Of a stretch of DNA of 64,000 bases, positions 57,703 through 64,000 are shown in pieces; positions within the stretch are counted from its first letter, which is position 1, and each line of letters begins with the position of its first letter. A program made the translations under genes and the position numbers. Source of the stretch: Celoporthe dispersa (Eukaryota > Ascomycota > Sordariomycetes > Diaporthales > Cryphonectriaceae); the NCBI GenBank assembly GCA_016584495.1, contig WAID01000006.1, positions 2,914,001 to 2,978,000 on the forward strand, written 5' to 3'. The notes under the pieces are model-generated. The model saw only the letters and a program-made list of their open reading frames with translations. It made no database searches and was not told where the DNA came from.

Positions 57703-60700
57703 GGGAGGGGGAGGAGACAAGACGACACAAGACAGCCCGAGTACAGCACACACAGACACAGACACACACACCGTGTGTGTGTGTGTGTGTGTGGGTGACA
57801 GCGGTCAGGATTCACTGGGGAGGCCGGGCAGGGCTATCGCCAGCCAGCCAGCCAGTCCATCTGCCACGGTGCGCTGGCAAGGATCCTCCTGCAGGTGCTG
57901 GCTCGATATGGGGACAGGAACGTGTGTCTGGACGGACATACCGCGTGGGGGAGTAGTTGGCTGGTCGCGGGCCAGCAGGAACCCTATGGTCCCTGATCAT
58001 GGGGGATGGAATGAGTGGTCGAAACGAGTCGACTCGGCTTGGGAGAGGGGGGGGGGGGAGGCGGTCGCGTCTCTCGATCTGGGCCGGGTCGGGGGGTCGA
58101 GGTGAGGAGAGGGGGGGGGTTGGGTTTGGGTTTGGTGCCCTTTGTCCACAGGCCGCAGGAGGCCGGGTCGCAGGAGAGAGAGAGAGAGAGAGGGACAAGA
58201 GAGTTCTCTCGCGGCGGTCAATTGAGGCGACTGGCGACCCCAGCAGGAGGAGGTGGCACCGTTAATGCGGGTGAGAGCTCCGCTCTTCCCACTCGTGCAG
58301 GGCCGGGCAGTGGTCCGGTCGACCAAGAACTTGTGGGCTCTGGCCTGGGGAGGGAAAGGAGAGGAGGAGGAATAAATTGTCCTATTCCCTTGTCGTCTCT
58401 CTTTCTTCTTCTTCTTTCCCTCTCCCCGGCGCAGTCCGCAGGGTCCGACCTAGAACGCAGGACGCGGACTCAGTCCGATGAGGATCTGAGCTGGTCTGCA
58501 GGGCTACCGCATCCCGTCTGGCTGCGAGGAGAGGGTCTTGCGGGGCCAGGCCGTGGTCGTCCTCCGCTGTCGTCGTGATCGTGACGTCGCTGCTGTCGTC
58601 GGTGGGTGGTGGGTAATGTGGCCTGCGAGGAGGAAGACGGAAAGAAAAGAGAGACAGAGAGTGAGAGAGAGAGAGAGAGAATGATAAAAGAGAGAGATAG
58701 AGAGATAGAGAGAGAGAGAAAGAGAGAGGAGGTGAGGAGAGTGGTGTGTGTGATGTCGAGGCTGGAGGTTTGTTGTCTGACCTCGACGGGCAGGATGACT
58801 GATTAGAGAGAAGAAGGGTGTAGTGCAGGGCAGAGGGCAGGCGGTGGTGAGTGCCCTCTGGAAATGAATGGAGTTGAACCAGCGCCACGGCCAGGGTGCA
58901 GGTAGATGTGTGTGTGTGCGTGTGCGTGTGTGTGTGTGGATGGATGGATGGATGGGCGGGTGTGTGCGTGTGGTACCTGCACGTTAGAACTCAGTTGCAG
59001 CGCAGTGCAGCGGAGTGCAGAGTGCAGGAACCCTCCCCCCCGTCTGTAATTTTTTTGGCGCTGCGAACGGAAGGGACTGGGCTGAACTGATAGGTAGTGA
59101 TGTGCCGTTGACGCAATCCAGACACTAACAGCTCCTCACGGCCGCTGCAGACGGCCAACTGACCCCACCGCCCACCCACAAAATCTGTACCGGTCCCCCC
59201 CCTGTGGCAGCCTGTGCAGATGCAGCCTGATCTCCTCTGGTACCCAATCCTCTTGTCCCATTATCATCTTGTTATTGATGAGTATTGACGGGGGTGGTTT
59301 CGCATCTCACTGGGCAACCTGCTCCAGCCCTGCCAATCACTGTCTGTCAGCCCTCGCCCCCGGAAGCCCACACCCTTCTTCCCTCCCCTGCAGATTGAAA
59401 TCTGCTCCTGCATATACTATGATGATGAAGAAGAAGAAGAAGAAGAAGAAAAAAGAAAGACTGCTCCTGCAGCCCCCAGCACTGGCCCTGTTCTGGGCCT
59501 GTACTGTTCATGTACGGCAGTTGTACCATAGCAGAGTGCGACAGTGTGTGAGACCGCCGGGTGGTCAGTGGGCTTGTGGCGCATGACAAGCCTCTGTCAG
59601 GCCCTGCAGGTCATACCATAGGGCCTCATACCTGCTACTATCGTACAAGCGCTGCGCTGGAGAATTTGGTCTCTAGCCGGGGGGGGATGGACTACTACTA
59701 CCCCCCCAATGCGTACCGGGGTTCACCTTGACCCAATGTGTACGTCCAATGGCCTGCTGGACACGAGATTCTTACGGCGTTGGACAGGGGTTTTTTTCCC
59801 TCTTTGGAATTCAAAAAGTAAAAGGAAAAAAGGAAGAAGAAAAAGAGAGAAAAAAAAACCAGTGACAAGGGCATTGCTATGGTTCATGATCATGATAATG
59901 ACCAGGATGATGTTGTTATTGTTGTTTTTTGTTTTTGTTGTGTTCTCCCCCCCACTTCTCATTTCATGGGGCTCACGGTCAATTCATCCAAGTCCCGGAG
60001 ACCTGCCCCATTATGGATGCCCAATTCTCCGATCAGAGGGGGGCCCCCTTCCTTCTCTCTCTCTCTCTCTCTCGCCTCGAGACACCACTGCAGCACAGCA
60101 CTGCTGCTCTCTTCTTCATTCCTTCTCCTGTTCCCTGTCACTGCATCTTATCTCGCAAGACCACCACAGTATATCCTGGTCGCCGTTGTCGTCGAAGAGC
60201 TCGGGGCATGCTCTGAACAGCGCAGGCGGTTCTCCAGTCCGATTCTTGCCCAACTGATCTTCCAAAGGCAGAGACCCTCTCTGCTTCCAGCCGAGGTCCC
60301 CCGAAACCCAGATCTTGATCCCCTGTCCTCAGCACCTTTCTGCCCGCCGCACGTTTCAGTCAAGCTTGCAACACACTGAGGCACAGACACAAACACACAT
60401 GTCATGTCATGTCATGACAATGTCAGGCTCCTAATCTTATGACAGGGTATGGACACGCCAAAAAAGAACCCCCCCCCCCAAAAAAAAAACCCCCCAAACC
60501 TTGCCCTCATAGTGCCATGGATACCCACACACATCGGTTATTTCCAAGAGAAACAGAGAGAAAGAAAGAGAGAGAAGAAAATAAGGGGGCAGGAAGGGCT
60601 TCCAGGCTGCTGGCTGTTTGGGTAGGTAAAAAGAAGGACCAAAAAAAAAACAAGTCCATGTTGAAATTGGCAATCTTGCTGATGCATATTTGGCTGTGTC

Positions 60701-61408
60701 CCTGCCTCCCCAAAATCTTAGGTGTCATTACAGACCCAGCACAACGGATCCTGGGGGTGCGCTGTGCTATAGTGCCACTGTTAAGCTTAGCCTCCACCCC
60801 ACTGATGTTAGGCTTTTTTTTTCTTCCTGACATGACCCTGAATCGTGCATGCATGCATTGGCGAGAATGAAGAAGGAAAAGAAAGGAAGTGAAAGAAAAG
60901 AAAAGAAAAAAAAACAAACATGCGCTGGATGAGTTGAAACCGCAACACCTTCTCATAGGCATATATAGCCACCCTAGTACGGTGTGGAGAGAGAGAGAGC
61001 ATCACTCACTACTATGTGTGGTGGTAGCTACAGCTGTAGCCCGCCCCGGGGGCCCGCGCTGGCACGCTGGGCTGACACGTCCTGGTTGGTTCAGCGGCTG
61101 GAAGAACGCCCTGGCGCCGTGGCATGGGGGCGGCTACAGCGGCCTCTCCCGCACCTCCCCCCTCCCCCTCCCCCCCGCGCCAGCTCAGCCGCGCCAGCCT
61201 GACATGTGACGCAACACGTCAGTCGTCCTGCTCCTCCTCTGGACCTGGACCTAACCAGACCCGACCTCCTCGGGAGCCTGTCTCATCCCTCCGCATTCCC
61301 AGACGTAGCCTCATGTCACCGCCGGTGGCAAGGCAGTAAACAGCAGCAGCAGCAGCAAGAGGCGAACCCTAGACGGAGGCTGTGCGGCCTGTGCTGGGCT
61401 GTCCCGAG
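57703..61408. other. Long spacer between pom1 and peroxin starts
   Basis: 3.7 kb between two divergent starts. It holds the pom1 5' leader (CA/TG hairpin), GA repeats (58174-58191, 58661-58730), GT repeats (58902-58938), GATG repeats (58939-58956), GAA repeats (59430-59450), CT repeats (60055-60073) and C/T-rich tracts at 61155-61176. Open frames are low-complexity only. No gene is supported, though a short non-coding transcript cannot be excluded. Confidence 0.5.
57747..57792 (-). promoter_or_regulatory. CA/TG hairpin in the predicted pom1 leader
   Basis: On the pom1 strand a (CA)n run of about 20 bases is followed after two bases by a TG-rich run of about 24 bases that pairs with it. It lies 45-90 nt upstream of the start codon, so if transcription begins further upstream it would form a strong stem-loop in the 5' UTR. 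Confidence 0.45.
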
Positions 61409-63062
61409 ATGGACGACGCTTCGTCCGACATACTCAGCGCGGCCGACGAGTCCGCTCTCCACGGCGGTGATGTGGTACAGGGCCCCGCGAAGGAAGATGA
61501 GAAGGACCAGGGCAAGAGCAGGTGGCGCGGTCTCTCCGCGCTCAAGGCCCAGGCGGGCGTGCAGGACAAGCTGCTGGAGAAGTCAGTCGTCCCCCCCCCC
61601 CTCCTCCTCCTCCCTGACCCCCGAGGGCGCCGTCTCACCCAGCCACCACCACAGACTTCTGCACCAGGTGATCCCGGCCGAAGATGTCGCGCCCGGCGGC
61701 CACGTCCAGGACACACCGGTGCCGGCCGACAGCTTCCCCTCCTACGAGAGCACGCGGCCCCCCTTCGCGGTGGCGACCATGGCGACCAACTTCACGCGCT
61801 TCAACGCGCGCATCGGGGTCGTCTTCAAGTTCCAGTCCCGCGCCATCCGCCTCCTCTCGTGGCGGCGGCCCTCGCAGACCCTCTCCTTCCTGGCCGTCTA
61901 CACCCTCGTCTGCCTCGACCCGTACCTCCTCACCGTGCTGCCCCTCGCCGCCGCCCTCGTGGGCGTCTTCATCCCTCCTTCATGGCCCGCCACCCGTCCG
62001 ACGCCCGCGAGCTGGGCTACAGCCCCCGCGGCCCCCCGCGTGCCCCCCGCCCGCACCGTCAGGCCCGCCCGGCAGATGAGCAGCCACTTCATGCGCAACA
62101 TGCGCGACCTCCAGAACTGCATGGAGGACTTCAGCAGGGGCCACGACCAGGTGGTCGCCGTGGTCGTGCCCAAGACGAACTTCAGCGACGAGGCCCTCAG
62201 CTCCGGCCTCTTCGTCGCGCTGTTCGGCCTGACCCTGTTCATGACCATCGCCGCGCACCTGCTGCCGTGGCGTGCCATCACCCTGTGCGGCGGCTGGGCG
62301 GCGGTCGTGAGCGGGCACCCGGCCGTGGCGCGCATGATGCGGGAGACGCAGGCCGCGTACTTTCCAGCCCAGGGCGGAGGCGCCGAGGAGGACAACAACA
62401 ACAACAACAAGAAGAAGAAGAAGGGCAGCGTCACCAGCAACACCGCCGCCACCACCACCAACAATACCACCTCAGAGGAGGCGGAGGCGGAGGCGGAGGA
62501 GAGGGGGCAGCAGCAGCAGCAGGCCAGGAAGAGCCTCCTGGACGCGTGGATCGCCGAGGACGTGATCCTCGACTCGGCGCCCGAGACCCGCGAGGTCGAG
62601 ATCTTTGAGCTCCAGCACCGGGACGCCTCCAGCGGGGAGTGGGAGCCGTGGGTGTTCAGCCCGTCGCCCTACGACCCGCTGTCGCAGGCGCGCATCACGG
62701 GGGACCGGCCGCGGGGCACGCGCTTCTTCGAGGACGTGCTCGCGCCCGAGGGCTGGGAGTGGAGCGAGAAGAAGTGGGCCCTGGACCTGTGGAGCCGCGA
62801 GTGGGTGGAGGAGAGGATCATCACGGGCGTCGAGGTCGAGACCGAGGGCGAGAGGTGGGTGTACGACATGTTCAGCGAGGACGAGGGCATCCCGGGCGTC
62901 AGGGACCACGCGGACGCAGGGCCGGGAAGCGCCGCGGCGGCGGCGAGGAGGGGTCACCTGAGCTGGGAGGAGGGCGAGGAGGGCGAGGGCCGCAGGGGCG
63001 AGTGGAGGAGACGGAGGTGGGTGAGGCTGGTCAAGAGGAGGATGGCAAGAGAGGCGGCGTAG
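61409..63062 (+). CDS. Integral peroxisomal membrane peroxin, Pex24/Pex28-32 type with dysferlin domain
   Basis: A membrane peroxin controlling peroxisome number and ER-peroxisome contact. After MDDASSDILSAADES the Pex24p domain shows QDKLLEKLLHQVIP, FNARIGVVFKFQSRAIRLLSW and RPSQTLSFLAVYTLVCLDPY. Hydrophobic helices follow (LLTVLPLAAALVGVFIP; LSSGLFVALFGLTLFMTIAA), with MSSHFMRNMRDLQNCMEDF between. The C-terminal dysferlin repeats are EVEIFELQHRD..W.PWVF and WEWSEKKWALD (DysF N), then GERWVYD and RRRRWVRLVKRRM (DysF C). One intron, 61582-61654. Two compensating frame breaks: one C missing at 61973-61975 and one extra at 62032-62037, which change about 20 residues between them. The corrected length is 526 residues. 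Asn5/Lys5, Ala/Glu and Gln tracts lie between the membrane part and the dysferlin part. Which paralogue (Pex24, 28/29 or 30-32) cannot be fixed from sequence alone. Confidence 0.87.
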
Positions 63063-63243
63063 CTACCTGATACCTACAGAACGCGACAAGAAGCAGGAGA
63101 AGAAAAGAAAAAGAGAAGAAAAAAAAAGTCAACCTCGCAAACGTCTCTCCTCCGGGCTCTTCTACCCTCGCTGCGGCGCCTCTCTGCCCTGGACACACTG
63201 CCGTCCCGGGCACTCATCGGTCATGAGAGGGGGGAAGGGAGAA

Positions 63244-63263
63244 AGAGAGAGAGAGAGAGAGAG
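63244..63263. repeat. (GA)10 microsatellite between convergent genes
   Basis: It lies in the 255 bp between the peroxin stop and the OTU gene stop, which otherwise holds only A-rich 3' flank. Confidence 0.85.
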
Positions 63264-63317
63264 CTGAGCACCGACGACAAGATGTCTCCTCGGCCGGCCA
63301 CCTCCTCCCCGCCCTCA

Positions 63318-64000
63318 TTAGGCCGCCCTCCTCAGCGAGTTGTAGTGCTCCCCCAGGCCATATCCATGTCGGTAATAGGCAAGCCATATCTTCTTCCTCT
63401 CCGCTCCCGCCTCTGCCGCTGGCCCCTCCCCCGCCGGCCTGATCACCTCCGTGTCCCGGTCCTGCACGACGTGAACCTCGACCCCGTAGGCGCTCGCCAC
63501 CGCCAGCAGCTCCAGCTGCCCGCCCCACTCCGCCGTGTCCCTCATCCTGGCCACGTAGCGCCCCAGGTCCTCCTCGAGGAACCCAGCATACTCGTCCCCG
63601 TGCTGCTCTATATACCCCGCCGCCCTCCGCCGCACGATCCTATACCCGGGCTGCTGCTGCTGCTGCTGCTCCCCTTCCGCCCCCTCCGCCGTCCCTTCTC
63701 CGCCGAGCGGCACCCCGACCTGCCCGAGCTGGTCCGCCACCGCGGAGAACAGGCAGTGCCCGTCCGGCCTGATCTCGTGCTCCTCGAGGCCGTGCTTCTG
63801 GAACTCGGCGAGCATGTAGGTCCTCTCGGCCGCGCGGTGGTCCGTCATGTGAGAGGCCTCCTGCTCGGCGGCCAGGGCGGCGGCCTCTTGCTCGGCGGCA
63901 CGGCGGGCCAGGCGCTCCTTCTGGCGGTTGCGTTTCCTGGCCGGGGTGCCACTTTCTCCTTCCTGTATAATGGGTGGTGGTGGCGGTTGTTGTTGTTGTT
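63318..64000 (-). CDS. OTU2: OTU-family deubiquitinase, OTU2/OTUD6-like (partial, 5' end cut)
   Basis: A cysteine protease that removes ubiquitin; yeast Otu2 acts on the 40S ribosomal subunit. The visible 226 residues begin inside the protein: a Gln/Pro tract and a basic helical region (RKRNRQKERLARRAAEQEA) lead into the OTU domain. The catalytic Asp and Cys are in IRPDGHCLFSAVADQLG, and the His is in LGEHYNSL at the C-terminus. QLELLAVASAYGVEVHVVQ is the usual strand. A Gln6 tract coded by CAG repeats lies in the loop after the first helix. The frame is open to the right edge with no frame break, so the true start lies outside the window. An internal Met (63848) opens MTDHRAAER but follows conserved helix sequence, so it is not the start. 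It is convergent with the peroxin gene. Confidence 0.9.
   Translation of the reverse strand, partial: QQQQPPPPPIIQEGESGTPARKRNRQKERLARRAAEQEAAALAAEQEASHMTDHRAAERTYMLAEFQKHGLEEHEIRPDGHCLFSAVADQLGQVGVPLGGEGTAEGAEGEQQQQQQPGYRIVRRRAAGYIEQHGDEYAGFLEEDLGRYVARMRDTAEWGGQLELLAVASAYGVEVHVVQDRDTEVIRPAGEGPAAEAGAERKKIWLAYYRHGYGLGEHYNSLRRAA

Overview
This window is nuclear DNA of a filamentous ascomycete (Pezizomycotina, most likely a Sordariomycete; the species cannot be named from sequence alone). The evidence is GC-rich coding sequence, short introns (about 60-200 bp) with GTRNGT donors and CTRAY branch sites, CT-rich leaders, long low-complexity spacers, a pogo/Fot-type transposon with RIP-like decay, and fungal families (Rvs167, Pom1, Pex24-type peroxin, tannase, CsbD/Hmp1-like). 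Seventeen protein genes are supported, one of them cut by the right edge. No rRNA, tRNA, CRISPR or prokaryotic feature was found.

Layout. 1-12 kb: GH78 alpha-L-rhamnosidase (+), ADGF-type adenosine deaminase (+), a 3.6 kb spacer, NmrA-like oxidoreductase (-). 12-23 kb: a 4.4 kb microsatellite-rich spacer, CsbD-like stress protein (-), cysteine desulfurase NFS1 (-), BAR-SH3 protein RVS167 (+). 25-38 kb: F-box protein (-), a gene-poor stretch holding a dead 1.86 kb pogo element, then two secreted proteins, a tannase/feruloyl esterase (-) and a small double-psi beta-barrel protein (-). 38-47 kb: a Methyltransf_16 lysine methyltransferase (+), a MOSC/ferredoxin-reductase/2Fe-2S fusion (+), an MFS exporter (-), rRNA-processing factor RRP7 (+). 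47-64 kb: 5-oxoprolinase (-), DYRK kinase pom1 (-), a 3.7 kb spacer, a dysferlin-domain peroxin (+), and an OTU2-type deubiquitinase (-, partial).

The genes do not form one pathway. Housekeeping genes (NFS1, RRP7, RVS167, pom1, peroxin, OTU2) are mixed with carbon and nitrogen scavenging (rhamnosidase, tannase, adenosine deaminase, 5-oxoprolinase). The most accessory-like part is 28-38 kb, where the decayed transposon lies beside the two secreted proteins.

A quality warning applies throughout. Eleven of the 17 genes are broken by single-base frameshifts, about 27 in all, nearly all inside short G/C (sometimes A/T) runs. In each case one base restores a conserved protein, and after correction every model has a length divisible by three. 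Single-copy and essential genes such as RRP7 are hit too, so these look like consensus errors of an under-polished long-read assembly rather than pseudogenes. CDS entries give the outer gene span; introns and frame breaks are listed in each entry. No new defence or biosynthetic system is evident. The points most worth a second look are the MOSC-reductase fusion, the RIP-marked pogo copy, and several nucleic-acid structures placed in UTRs and introns.
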